A DNA stretch of 64,000 nt. Origin: DASPMP01 sp035248725. Its GTDB lineage: Bacteria > Gemmatimonadota > Gemmatimonadetes > Gemmatimonadales > Gemmatimonadaceae. Positions 36,219 to 45,005 of the stretch are shown here, piece by piece. A program made the position numbers and the translations under genes. Positions within the stretch are counted from its first letter, which is position 1. Each line of letters opens with the position of its first letter. Below the pieces are notes generated by a model that searched no databases, was not told the DNA's origin, and saw nothing but the letters and a program-made list of their open reading frames with translations. Location of the stretch: the NCBI GenBank assembly GCA_035248725.1, contig DATFHG010000078.1:35607-99606 (forward strand), read 5' to 3'.

Positions 36219-37777
36219 GGCGTCACGCTCCACAGATGCCCGAGGTGTGCGACGATGGCCGCGTACACCTGGATGCCGTCGAAGAGATTCTTGAGGCGAA
36301 GATTTTCGTTTGCCGCATGCTGATTGTTGTCGTGGTTGACGATGGGGACGCTGATCAACGGGGTGTGCAGCACCTCGTCAAAATGGTACAGGCCGGCGCT
36401 CCCGCCGAACGTGGGGATGACGATGACGCGATCGCCGGTGCCCATCTCCACCGCGCGCACGACCGCGCGCGATACCGGTGCGGACATGTCCGCGCGCTGC
36501 GCCGGGTACCCGCTCTCCCACTCCAGCTTGAGGATGCGCGGATGTGACAGCCGCTCCTCGCGCGTCGGATCGTCGTGCACGACGAAAAATCCCAGCTTGC
36601 GCGCGTGAGCCTCCACGAGCGCACGAACGTTCGCCGGTGTCTCTTTCGGCACGAGCCTGAAGTCGATCGACGCGCGGGCCAGCGTCGGGATGGCATTCGC
36701 CGCCAGCGCACCGACGTTGCCGCCGCTGATGCCTCGCACGTTCAACGCCGGCAGCATGATGCGCTCCGCCAGCAACGCGTCGTTCGCCTCGGTGGACGCG
36801 AGCTGCAGCTCCGCGCGCAGTGCGGAGTCCGGCACTGGAATTCCCGCGATCGCCCGCCGTTCGTCGGCCGTGATCGGCTGCACGTCGTCGTAGAAATGAT
36901 CGATGAGGATGCGCCCATCCGTGTCGCGCATGCTCGCGATGAACGTTGCCATCGTCACGAGCGGATTCGGCGCCCAATTGCCGTAGTGGCCGCTGTGCAG
37001 CGCCCGGCTCGGACCGTATGCGGTGAGCTCGAGCCCCATGGTGCCGCGCACGCCGAACACCACCTGCTGGCGCCGCGACTGATGCACGGGTCCGTCGCCG
37101 AAGATCCAGACGTCGCCGGCGAGCAGGTCGCGGTAGCGAGTCAGCATGTCGCGGAGGTGTGGCGAACCGGCTTCCTCCTCGCCCTCGAAGAAGAACTTCA
37201 GGTTGACGCTCGCCGGGATGCCAGCTGCGCGAAGCGCGTCGATCGCGGAGAGAAACGCCACGATCGGGCTCTTGTCATCGCTCGCCGAACGGGCATACAA
37301 CCGCGACTCGCCGTCCACCGTTCCCGGCTGCGTCGGCAGCGGGATGATCGCACCGCCCGGGCGCGCGCGCAGCGTCGGCGTCCACGGCGCCGTGGTCCAT
37401 TGCGATGTGTCCACCGGCTGCCCGTCGTAGTGGGCGTAGAAGATCACCGTTCGTGCGGCGCCGGCACTGCGTAGTTCGCCGAAGACCGCCGGCGGCGAAC
37501 CGGGCAGCTCGAGCAGACGTGCCGAGGCGCCGAGGCGCTGCAGCATCGCGACGATCCACGCGGCGTTGCGGCGAATGTCCACCGAATCCGTCGCGAGATT
37601 CGGGATGGCGAGAAAATCCGCGAGCTGCGCGACGATCGCGACGTCGTGCTGCTGCGTATACGCGTGCACGGCCGCTCGCACCCGAGCGTCGTCCTGCCCC
37701 AGCGCCATGCGTGGCACGGCGAGCGCGATCGTCGCCGTCGTCAGGCTGGTCAGGCCGATTGCCGATAGCCGAGTCAT
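36215..37777 (-). CDS. Exported M20-family metallopeptidase (dipeptidase-like)
   Basis: About 520 residues from ATG 37777, with a signal peptide ending near RMALGQ. Di-zinc M20 motifs are VIFYAHYDGQPVD (metal His), RSASDDKSPIVAF (bridging Asp), KFFFEGEEEAGSPHL (catalytic Glu pair) and the late metal His in VNHDNNQHAANENL. The dimerisation domain lies between about 215 and 370. It resembles the carboxypeptidase/dipeptidase branch and should cleave short peptides in the periplasm. It is the first gene of the operon with the second M20 protein and proline dehydrogenase, and divergent from the S9 peptidase. Confidence 0.87.
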   Translation of the reverse strand: MTRLSAIGLTSLTTATIALAVPRMALGQDDARVRAAVHAYTQQHDVAIVAQLADFLAIPNLATDSVDIRRNAAWIVAMLQRLGASARLLELPGSPPAVFGELRSAGAARTVIFYAHYDGQPVDTSQWTTAPWTPTLRARPGGAIIPLPTQPGTVDGESRLYARSASDDKSPIVAFLSAIDALRAAGIPASVNLKFFFEGEEEAGSPHLRDMLTRYRDLLAGDVWIFGDGPVHQSRRQQVVFGVRGTMGLELTAYGPSRALHSGHYGNWAPNPLVTMATFIASMRDTDGRILIDHFYDDVQPITADERRAIAGIPVPDSALRAELQLASTEANDALLAERIMLPALNVRGISGGNVGALAANAIPTLARASIDFRLVPKETPANVRALVEAHARKLGFFVVHDDPTREERLSHPRILKLEWESGYPAQRADMSAPVSRAVVRAVEMGTGDRVIVIPTFGGSAGLYHFDEVLHTPLISVPIVNHDNNQHAANENLRLKNLFDGIQVYAAIVAHLGHLWSVTP

Positions 37778-37788
37778 GGCGCAAATGG

Positions 37789-37794
37789 TACAAT
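37789..37794. promoter_or_regulatory. Possible -10 element in the M20/S9 divergent promoter region
   Basis: TACAAT on the plus strand (TATTGT on the minus strand) in the 47-bp gap between the two divergent peptidase genes. The box lies 11 nt upstream of the M20 ATG and 30 nt upstream of the S9 ATG. No convincing -35 was found for either direction. Confidence 0.3.
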
Positions 37795-37824
37795 AGGCCC
37801 GTCCTTCTGTCACACAGGTGCTGA

Positions 37825-39912
37825 ATGCGCAAATCGTCGTTCCTGGTGCTCGCGCTGTGCGTGGTACCGATCCTCGCCGCGCCGAGCCATGCGCAGCAGA
37901 GTCGCTCCGATACGCTGTTCACCGTCGAGAAGTACCTCGACTTCGAGCAGGTGAATGATCCGCAGATTTCGCCGGACGGAACGCAGATCGTCTACACCCG
38001 CCGCTACGTCAACAAGCTGGAAGATCGTTGGGATGCGTCGCTCTGGATCATGAACGCGGATGGCACACGGAATCGCTTCCTGACCAAGGGTGGGAGTCCG
38101 CGATGGTCGCCGGACGGCGCGCGCATCGCCTTTCTCGGCGACGGCGAGCCAAGTGGAACGCAGCTGTTCGTGCGCTACATGGACGCCGAAGGCGCCACAT
38201 CGCAGGTGACGCACGTGTCCGAGCCCATCGGCGACATCCGCTGGTCGCCCGACGGGAGATGGATCGGGTTCAGCATGTTCGTGCCCAAGCAGAATAGCTG
38301 GCAGATCGACATGCCGGTTGCACCTGCTGGCGCCAAGTGGACGCCGGCGCCGAAGTACATCACGACGCTGCACTATCGGCAGGATCGGCGCGGGTTCAAC
38401 CGCCCGGGCTACACGCACCTGTTCGTCGTGCCGGCCGATGGCGGCACCGCGCGCGCACTCACGTCGGGTGACTGGAGCGTTGGCGCGCAGTTCGACGGCC
38501 AGCAGGGCGGCGTCTCGTGGGATTGGTCCGTCGATGGACGCACCGTTTACGTGGTCGGCATGAATGACCCGAAGGCCGACATGAACTACCGCAACTCCAA
38601 CATCTACAGCGTGGACGTCGCGACGGGCGCGCTGAAGCGCGTGACGGCGCAGGACGGCGCGTGGGACGGCGTCGCCGTTTCTCCGGACGGTCGACGCATC
38701 GCGTACGACGGGTTTCCCAATTCGAAGGCGAGCTATCAGGCGTCCGAGGTCTACGTCGCAAACGCGGACGGCAGCGCGCCGCAGAAGCTGACGACGCTCG
38801 ACCGCGACCCCGGTGGCATCCAGTGGGCGCGCGATGGCAGTGGCGTGTACTTCACCGTGTTCGAGACGGGCACGGCGAACGTCTATTACGCGCCCGCGAC
38901 GGGCGCGGGCGCCACGAAGCTCACCAGCGGCGCACAGCTCGTGTCGCTCACATCGTTGGCGCGCACGGGTGTCGGCGCCGGTACACGCAGCACGTTCAGC
39001 GACCCCGCCGACGTCGTGCGCATCGACGTCACTCGGCGCGGCGCCGCCGCGACGATCGCACAGCTCACCCGCGTCAACGACGACGTGCTGTCGAACGTCA
39101 AACTGGCGACGATCGAGCGCATCACGGCGAAATCGACGAACAACACCGAGGTCGAAGGCTGGATTGTGAGACCGCCATCGTTCAATCCCTCGAAGAAGTA
39201 TCCGATGATCTTCGAGATCCACGGTGGGCCCCACGGCATGTACAACGTGGGATTCAGCGCGAGCTACCAGAACTTCGCGGCGAACGGCTTCGTCGTCGTG
39301 TACTCGAACCCGCGTGGCTCGACTGGCTACGGATCGGCGTTCGGCAACGCGATCGAGAAGAACTACCCCGGCCCCGACTACGACGACCTGATGGCGATCG
39401 TCGACGCGGCCGTGGCCAAGGGCTACGTCGACACCGATCGCATGTACGTCGGTGGCTGTTCCGGCGGTGGCGTGCTGTCGAGCTGGGTCATCGGCCACAC
39501 GGACCGGTTCGCGGCTGCAGCGGTGCGCTGTCCGGTGACGGACTGGATCTCCATGACCGGCATGACGGACATTCCGTTATTCACCTTCCAGTTCTTCGAC
39601 AAACCGTACTGGGAAGATCCGAAGTCGTGGCTCGAGCATTCCACCCTGATGCATGTCGGGAACGTGAAGACGCCGACGCTGCTGATGACCGGCGAGTTGG
39701 ACATGCGGACGCCGATTCCACAGACCGAGGAGTTCTACGTCGCGCTCAAGATGCGCGGTGTTCCCGCGGCGTTGCTGCGCTTCGAGGGTGAGAACCACGG
39801 CACGAGCTCGCGGCCGTCGAACTGGATGCGGACGCAGCTCTACATGATGAGCTGGTACAATCAGTGGCCTGCCAGGGCGACCATGGCGGGCGAGCCCGTG
39901 TCCAGACCGTGA
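37825..39912 (+). CDS. S9-family prolyl oligopeptidase-like peptidase, exported
   Basis: A 695-residue serine peptidase with a signal peptide (about 1-22, ending SHAQQ). The N-terminal half is a seven-bladed propeller with TolB/WD-like motifs (DPQISPDGTQIVYT, WSPDGRWIGF, AVSPDGRRIAYDGF). The C-terminal alpha/beta hydrolase domain has Ser546 in GGCSGGGVLSS, Asp626 in GELDMRTPI and His658 in GENHGTS as the triad. It is the acylaminoacyl-peptidase/DPP type and would release peptides or dipeptides. It is divergent from two M20 peptidases and proline dehydrogenase, so a joint role in peptide use is likely. A GAAA-loop hairpin follows. Confidence 0.93.
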   Translation: MRKSSFLVLALCVVPILAAPSHAQQSRSDTLFTVEKYLDFEQVNDPQISPDGTQIVYTRRYVNKLEDRWDASLWIMNADGTRNRFLTKGGSPRWSPDGARIAFLGDGEPSGTQLFVRYMDAEGATSQVTHVSEPIGDIRWSPDGRWIGFSMFVPKQNSWQIDMPVAPAGAKWTPAPKYITTLHYRQDRRGFNRPGYTHLFVVPADGGTARALTSGDWSVGAQFDGQQGGVSWDWSVDGRTVYVVGMNDPKADMNYRNSNIYSVDVATGALKRVTAQDGAWDGVAVSPDGRRIAYDGFPNSKASYQASEVYVANADGSAPQKLTTLDRDPGGIQWARDGSGVYFTVFETGTANVYYAPATGAGATKLTSGAQLVSLTSLARTGVGAGTRSTFSDPADVVRIDVTRRGAAATIAQLTRVNDDVLSNVKLATIERITAKSTNNTEVEGWIVRPPSFNPSKKYPMIFEIHGGPHGMYNVGFSASYQNFAANGFVVVYSNPRGSTGYGSAFGNAIEKNYPGPDYDDLMAIVDAAVAKGYVDTDRMYVGGCSGGGVLSSWVIGHTDRFAAAAVRCPVTDWISMTGMTDIPLFTFQFFDKPYWEDPKSWLEHSTLMHVGNVKTPTLLMTGELDMRTPIPQTEEFYVALKMRGVPAALLRFEGENHGTSSRPSNWMRTQLYMMSWYNQWPARATMAGEPVSRP

Positions 39913-39941
39913 CGTCCAGGCCGCACACTACCATATAGTAT

Positions 39942-39972
39942 GGGCGGGTCGAAAGACCCGCCCTTGCTGTTT
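39942..39972 (+). terminator. Hairpin after the S9 peptidase gene
   Basis: A 9-bp perfect stem GGGCGGGTC / GACCCGCCC with a GAAA tetraloop at 39942-39963, followed by TTGCTGTTT. The T-tract is broken, so termination may be partial. A CCATATAGTATGG palindrome just before it contains a TATAGT that could be a -10 box for the next gene. Confidence 0.6.
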
Positions 39973-40004
39973 GGCCGTCATCCTCCTTCCCGCCCTCGGT
40001 ACTC

Positions 40005-41495
40005 CTGCTTTTCATCGACGAGCTCCGCGACGCCTGGCGTGAGGAGCCGCGCGACCACCGCAGCGCGCTGCTCTTTCTGGTGGCCCTCGGCGTCGTCCTT
40101 CGCGTGGCGTACCTCTGGCAGCCGATGCGGTACGACGAGTCCGTCACGTACATGTACTTCGCCCGCCTGGCGTGGAACGATGCGGTTGCGACGTACACGT
40201 ACCCCAACAATCACGTGCTGCACACCCTGCTCGTGAAGGCGTCCAGCATCTTCTTCGGTCCGTCGCCCGCGGCGTTGCGTCTGCCAGCCTTGCTGGCCGG
40301 CGTCGCCGGGATTCCCGTTACGTACGTCGCCATGCGTTTGTTGTATGGCGGCCGGGCAGCGCTGTTCGCCGCCGCCGTCAGCGCGACTGCAGGATCCCTC
40401 ATCCTGTATTCGACGAACGCGCGCGGGTACTCGATGGTCGTGCTCGCATTTCTGCTGCTCGTCATCGTGGGCGCGCGCATCGTCGAGGGCGCGACGGCGA
40501 GTGACTGGCTCGCGCTGGCGCTCCTCGGCGCGTTGGGCACATGGACCATTCCGACGATGTTGTATCCCTTCGGCGCCGTCGTGCTGTGGATCGGTCTGTC
40601 CCTGCTGGCAGACGGACGCTCACGCCGGCGCGATGTGCGTCGACTCGGGGCCGCGGTGGTCATCAGCGCGCTGCTTACCTTGGCGTTGTATTCACCGATT
40701 CTGCAGCGCGAGGGCGTCGCGGCGCTCACGCGCAACAAGTTCGTGGCGTCGTCCGGTTGGTTCGAATTCTTCTCGCAGCTGCCCGCCACGCTTGGCGACG
40801 CGGTCGCGTCGTGGAGTCTGGGGATCTCGCCGATCGTTTCGCTCCTGCTGGCGCTGTGCGCCGTGGTCGCCCTGGCGCGGCACGCGTCGTTGTCGCGATT
40901 TCGCGTCGGGCTTCCGCTCGCCGTGTTCGTCTGGTGCGCGTGGTTGCTCGCGGTGAATCATCGGGCGCCGTTCGCGCGCGTGTGGATCTGGATGCTTCCG
41001 CTCGTCGCGGCACTGGCCGGCGCGGGCGTATTGCACCTGACCGCCGGACGGAAGCGCCTGGGACGCCTGGTCGAGCAGCGCTTCACGATGCTCATCGTCG
41101 CCTTCGCATTGGCAGCGGCGACGTCCGTGGTGGTGTCACGGGCGGTCCTGCTGTCCCTGGAGACCGGGACGTTCCGCGACGCGCCGCAGGCCGCCGCGAT
41201 CCTCGCGCGAACGCTAGGACGGGGTGACCGCGTTCTCACCGCAATCCCCACGAACGCTCCCCTGGCGTACTACCTCGATCAGCTCGGCGTTGCCGACAAC
41301 ATGCTCACCAACGACGAGCGCGGCGCGGCGCGTATCGTCGCCGTCGTCAATCAGGCAGAGGGCCAGACGCTCGATGATGTGGCCGGCCGCAGCATCGTGC
41401 ACGATTCCACCCACTTCAGCGACCCGCGACTGCTTGCGCAGCTGCCCGCGTCCGCGCTCGTGATCTTCGACCGCCGCGATGCATCGAAGCACTAG
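40005..41495 (+). CDS. GT-C/PMT-like membrane protein (glycosyltransferase family 39-type), start uncertain
   Basis: About 470-495 residues with around ten membrane helices. The first loop carries an acidic pair (MRYDESVTYMYFARL) followed by NNHVLHTLL, the DE...H pattern of lipid-linked sugar transferases of the GT-C fold (GT39/ArnT-like). A short soluble C-terminal domain follows the last helix. Start problem: GTG 40080 would begin inside the first helix. In-frame coding sequence continues upstream (DELRDAWREEPRDHRSALLFL) with no ATG, GTG or TTG, only a CTG at 40005. A non-standard start is possible. It overlaps the next membrane protein gene by 17 bp. Confidence 0.65.
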   Translation: MLFIDELRDAWREEPRDHRSALLFLVALGVVLRVAYLWQPMRYDESVTYMYFARLAWNDAVATYTYPNNHVLHTLLVKASSIFFGPSPAALRLPALLAGVAGIPVTYVAMRLLYGGRAALFAAAVSATAGSLILYSTNARGYSMVVLAFLLLVIVGARIVEGATASDWLALALLGALGTWTIPTMLYPFGAVVLWIGLSLLADGRSRRRDVRRLGAAVVISALLTLALYSPILQREGVAALTRNKFVASSGWFEFFSQLPATLGDAVASWSLGISPIVSLLLALCAVVALARHASLSRFRVGLPLAVFVWCAWLLAVNHRAPFARVWIWMLPLVAALAGAGVLHLTAGRKRLGRLVEQRFTMLIVAFALAAATSVVVSRAVLLSLETGTFRDAPQAAAILARTLGRGDRVLTAIPTNAPLAYYLDQLGVADNMLTNDERGAARIVAVVNQAEGQTLDDVAGRSIVHDSTHFSDPRLLAQLPASALVIFDRRDASKH

Positions 41496-43896
41496 CCGCT
41501 CGGGCTGGTTTCTGCTTGCCCTCGGGGCGGTGGCGCTGTTCGTCCCGCTCGCCGCCGCCAGCAATGCCGGTCGCGCCACACAGACGGCCACGATGCTCGC
41601 GCTCGTGGGAGCGCTCGCAGGCACGGCGCTGAGCGAAATGGCGCTGCGGCGACGCGGCTTCGTCGGCGCGGTATGGCTTCTGATCGGCGCGCTCGCGGGA
41701 TCGGTCGCCGCGTGCGCGTTGATCCGCGTCATTCACGACTTCGACGCGAGCGCTTTCGCGGCCGTGGCCACACGCATTCTGCTGTGCGGCGTGTGCTACG
41801 CACTCGCGATTCTGCTGATCGTGGTTGGCGCGCGACGCGTATTTCCGCGCGCCATGCGCGGCCTGGCGTACGCCGTCATTGCACTGCTGCTGCTGTCGCT
41901 CTTTCCCGCCCCGACGCTGCTGATGCAGCCCAGCGCGCTGCAGCTGAACGTGACGGACGTGCGCACCCAGCTGCACGCCGGCTTTCTCTACTGGACCGTG
42001 GGATCGGCGCTCCTCGTCCTGCCCTTTCTCGCGCTCACGACGTTGCCTGGCGACTGGTTCGAACGGTGGTGGGACTCCTCGGCGCAGAGCGTCATGGACA
42101 TCCCGACACGCACGTTCGTCGCCGGACTGGTCGGCATCACCTTTGTGCTCGCCGCCGCGTTCTCGTGGTACAGCTTCGACGCGCGTCCGACCACGGCGGA
42201 CGAGATCGCGCAGCTCTGGCACGCGCGGATTCTACTCAGCGGACGGTTGGCGCTTCCGCCGGATCCGGATCCGGAATTCTTCGCCATCGACAACATCGTC
42301 GACCGGCCGATCTGGATGTCGCAGTTTCCGATCGGTGGACCCCTGGTGATGGCGCTCGGTCTCGCAGTGCATGCGGCGTGGCTGCTGAATCCATTGCTCA
42401 CGGCGATCACCTCGTGGAACGTGTATCGCTTCTGCCGGCGTGTGTATGGTGAGGCGCAGGCGCGAGTGGCGGCGTGCGTCGTCTCGCTCAGCCCGATGCT
42501 GCTGCTGATGGGTGGCACGTACATGAACCACACACCCACGGCGTGCCTGGTCACACTGGCGCTCGCGGAGCTGCCGGAGTGGGTGCTGGCCGAGGATTCG
42601 CGCGCTCGCACGCGCGCGTCCGCGGTGATCGGCGGATCCATTGGACTCGCCCTCGCTATTCGCCCGCTCGATGGCGTGATCGCGGCGTTGCTTTTCGGTC
42701 TCGTCATGCTCCGATTCGCAGTCCGCGATCGAGATCGGGCGCGATCGCTGCTCGCCGGCATCGCAGCTGGCGCCGTTCCTGTGGCGCTGCTGCTGGCCGC
42801 GAACTGGGCCACCACCGGCAGCCCGACGCGCTTTGGATACGAAGTGTTGTGGGGCGCGGATCATTCACTTGGTCTGCACGACGATCCCACCGGCCATCCC
42901 CATACGGCGTGGCGGGCGTTGCTGCTTGGCGTGAAATACGCCGCCCAGCTGAACTGGATCGTGACCACCTGGCCCGTGCCTGTCACGCTCATCGTGTGTG
43001 CTGGGTTGCTGTTCTCACTCCGGCCGAACCGCTGGGACGTTCTCCTGCTGGCGATGTTCGCTGCGCAGGTGACCGCCTACGCGTTCTACTGGCACGACGG
43101 GCAGTTTATTGGCCCGCGCTTCGTGTTCACCGCTGTCCCCGCGCTGCTCGTGCTCGCCGCCCGCGCACCGTTCATCGCCACCAGCCGGCTCTCACGCGGC
43201 ACCACGCCATGGCGCATCGCGGTAGCGATCATTCCCGTCTGTCTCGCCGTCGCATGGTTGCGCAACATGCCACCGTTCGGCGTGCGCGGACTGGCGCGAG
43301 AGTTCCGCGAATCGCGGTCGCGCCTCAAGCTCGATCCGCCCCGAGAGATCCGGACCGGGGCGGTGACGAACGCACTCGTCTTCGTGCAGGAGGGGGCTGC
43401 GACGCGCCTGCTGCATCGGCTCTGGGGCGTCGGCGTATCCCGTTCCGCTGCTGCCCGGCTCCTGGCTGACGCCGACGGCTGCTCGTTGTTGGAGGCGACG
43501 CGCGCCGAGGAGCTCGCGCCCACGGCTGATACCGCGGCCCGCCTGGCGCGAATTCGCGAGCGTGTCAAACCGTTCGTGCGCGGGCCCGGGAACCTCAAGG
43601 TGCCGGACCCGAATTTCCATATCACGACGCGGGAATCACTCACCGGCGCGTGTACGCAGGAGATCGCTCTCGACGTCCGCGTTCGAAATACTGTCGCGTA
43701 TGGCTCGTTTCTGCTGCTGAATCAGATCGACCGCGACGGAGCGATCGACGGCCGCGCGGTCTATGTGATGAACCTTGGCGAACGGAACGAGGCACTGCGG
43801 CGCCGCTTTGGCGCGCGTTCTTGGTACCGGTACGAGGTACCGTTGAGCAGCAAGGATTCCTTGCCGGTGCTGGTGCCGTACGAATCGCCGCGGTAG
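41479..43896 (+). CDS. Large polytopic membrane protein, GT-C-like
   Basis: An 805-residue protein with about 14-16 hydrophobic helices in the first 600 residues and a soluble C-terminal domain of about 200 residues. The segment RPTTADEIAQLWHARILLSG (about 233-252) looks like the acidic first loop of GT-C sugar transferases, preceded here by several extra helices. Later segments (SPMLLLMGGTYMNHTPTACL, WHDGQFIGPRFVF) resemble uncharacterised dolichyl-phosphate-mannose-transferase-like proteins. Substrate and activity are unknown. It overlaps the preceding GT39-like gene, so the two probably act on the same cell-envelope glycan. Confidence 0.7.
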   Translation: MHRSTSRSGWFLLALGAVALFVPLAAASNAGRATQTATMLALVGALAGTALSEMALRRRGFVGAVWLLIGALAGSVAACALIRVIHDFDASAFAAVATRILLCGVCYALAILLIVVGARRVFPRAMRGLAYAVIALLLLSLFPAPTLLMQPSALQLNVTDVRTQLHAGFLYWTVGSALLVLPFLALTTLPGDWFERWWDSSAQSVMDIPTRTFVAGLVGITFVLAAAFSWYSFDARPTTADEIAQLWHARILLSGRLALPPDPDPEFFAIDNIVDRPIWMSQFPIGGPLVMALGLAVHAAWLLNPLLTAITSWNVYRFCRRVYGEAQARVAACVVSLSPMLLLMGGTYMNHTPTACLVTLALAELPEWVLAEDSRARTRASAVIGGSIGLALAIRPLDGVIAALLFGLVMLRFAVRDRDRARSLLAGIAAGAVPVALLLAANWATTGSPTRFGYEVLWGADHSLGLHDDPTGHPHTAWRALLLGVKYAAQLNWIVTTWPVPVTLIVCAGLLFSLRPNRWDVLLLAMFAAQVTAYAFYWHDGQFIGPRFVFTAVPALLVLAARAPFIATSRLSRGTTPWRIAVAIIPVCLAVAWLRNMPPFGVRGLAREFRESRSRLKLDPPREIRTGAVTNALVFVQEGAATRLLHRLWGVGVSRSAAARLLADADGCSLLEATRAEELAPTADTAARLARIRERVKPFVRGPGNLKVPDPNFHITTRESLTGACTQEIALDVRVRNTVAYGSFLLLNQIDRDGAIDGRAVYVMNLGERNEALRRRFGARSWYRYEVPLSSKDSLPVLVPYESPR

Positions 43897-43927
43897 AAAC
43901 GCGCGCGGCACAGTCGGTGCTTGAGTG

Positions 43928-43957
43928 AAACGAAAACGCCCCGGCGTTGCCGAGGCG
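43928..43957 (-). terminator. Intrinsic terminator of tRNA-Cys
   Basis: On the minus strand a 9-bp stem (CGCCTCGGC / GCCGGGGCG, one G-T pair) with a 3-nt loop is followed by TTTTCGTTTC. It lies 29 bp downstream of the tRNA-Cys 3' end. Confidence 0.8.
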
Positions 43958-43986
43958 GAATGGGCGGACTTGGGGCGATTCGCCAG

Positions 43987-44058
43987 AGGCGCGGGCCGGA
44001 ATCGAACCGGCGAATAGCGGTTTTGCAGACCGCTGCCTTACCACTTGGCTACCGCGCC
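43987..44058 (-). tRNA. trnC: tRNA-Cys (anticodon GCA)
   Basis: A 72-nt cloverleaf on the minus strand. The acceptor stem GGCGCGG (44058-44052) pairs with CCGCGCC (43994-43988), with discriminator T at 43987 as usual for tRNA-Cys. The anticodon arm has the loop CTGCAAA (anticodon GCA), and the T arm has GGTTCGATTCC. CCA is not encoded. Open frames crossing it on the plus strand are therefore not genes, which fixes the start of the downstream PAP2 gene at 44103. Confidence 0.96.
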
Positions 44059-44102
44059 GAAGAGCTCCCAAGCTATTCCAGCATCAGCACTTTCTCAAGC
44101 AG

Positions 44103-44972
44103 ATGGCGACCAACCCGACGCACGTTTCGGACTCCGATCGCGCAGGTGACGCGTTGCGCGGAGAGCGGCGCTCGCCCGACACGCGTGGACGATCGCATCT
44201 CTTCTGGGACGTTCTCTTCTCGAGTGTTCGCGGCATCGGCGTTGTCGCGAAGAACTTTTACGCAGCCTTCGGCATCTTTCTCGTCGCCGGAGCTCTGGTT
44301 GCCATTTTCGGCACGTACGCGTTCGCGAAGTTCGCCGGTCACGTGCGCAGCGGATCGACGCAGGCATTCGACGACACGGTGCTGCGCTGGTTTGCCGCGC
44401 ATCGCTCGCAGACACTCGACGCGGCGATGCTCGAGATCACGTTCCTCGGCACGGGCACCGTTGTCATGATGATGGTTGCGATCACAGGCATGTTTCTGTG
44501 GCTCACACGCCACAAGTACTCCGCGCTGCTGCTGCTCATTTCGACCTTCGGCGGCATCCTGCTCAACAATCTTCTCAAGCAGGGGTTCTTGCGTCCGCGT
44601 CCGCAGATCGTCGCATGGGGCACGAATGCGATGAGCTGGTCGTTCCCGTCCGGTCATGCGATGAGCGCCGCCGTCGTCTACGGAACGGTGGCCTATCTGG
44701 CGGCGCGACTGCAGCAACGTCGCGTCACACGCCTCCTGACGCTCATGCTTGCCGCTGTCATCATTCTGCTCATCTCGATTTCGCGTCTCTACCTTGGGGT
44801 CCACTATCCGTCCGACGTCATCGCCGGCCTGATCATCGGGACGGCGTGGGCGGGGTTCTGCATGGCGACGCTGGAAGCGATCCAGTTGTATGCGCGCCGC
44901 CGGGCACCGGGCGTGCTTGCGCACGAGCGACCGCCGGAAAAGCCTCCGCTTGCGTCAACGGAGGCGCGGTAG
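44103..44972 (+). CDS. PAP2-family membrane phosphatase
   Basis: A 289-residue integral membrane protein. The three-part PAP2 active site is complete: KQGFLRPRP (motif 1), WSFPSGHAMS (motif 2 with catalytic-side His) and SRLYLGVHYPSD (motif 3). About six helices lie between residues 45 and 265. A hydrophilic N-terminus of about 35 residues and a Pro-rich C-terminus flank them. Probable substrates are lipid phosphates such as phosphatidic acid, phosphatidylglycerophosphate or undecaprenyl pyrophosphate. The upstream frame is excluded because it crosses the antisense tRNA-Cys. Confidence 0.9.
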   Translation: MATNPTHVSDSDRAGDALRGERRSPDTRGRSHLFWDVLFSSVRGIGVVAKNFYAAFGIFLVAGALVAIFGTYAFAKFAGHVRSGSTQAFDDTVLRWFAAHRSQTLDAAMLEITFLGTGTVVMMMVAITGMFLWLTRHKYSALLLLISTFGGILLNNLLKQGFLRPRPQIVAWGTNAMSWSFPSGHAMSAAVVYGTVAYLAARLQQRRVTRLLTLMLAAVIILLISISRLYLGVHYPSDVIAGLIIGTAWAGFCMATLEAIQLYARRRAPGVLAHERPPEKPPLASTEAR

Positions 44973-45005
44973 CCACTATGGACTACCTCTCCCGGAGCCT
45001 CCCCG

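Noticed and set aside
39931..39943. CCATATAGTATGG palindrome as a regulator site
   Set aside because: Arms are only 5 bp and directly abut a terminator hairpin. The TATAGT could be a -10 box but lacks a good -35, so it is mentioned only as a possibility.
43947..44102. N-terminal extension of the PAP2 protein
   Set aside because: This stretch overlaps tRNA-Cys on the opposite strand and encodes no conserved sequence. ATG 44103 starts the plausible protein.
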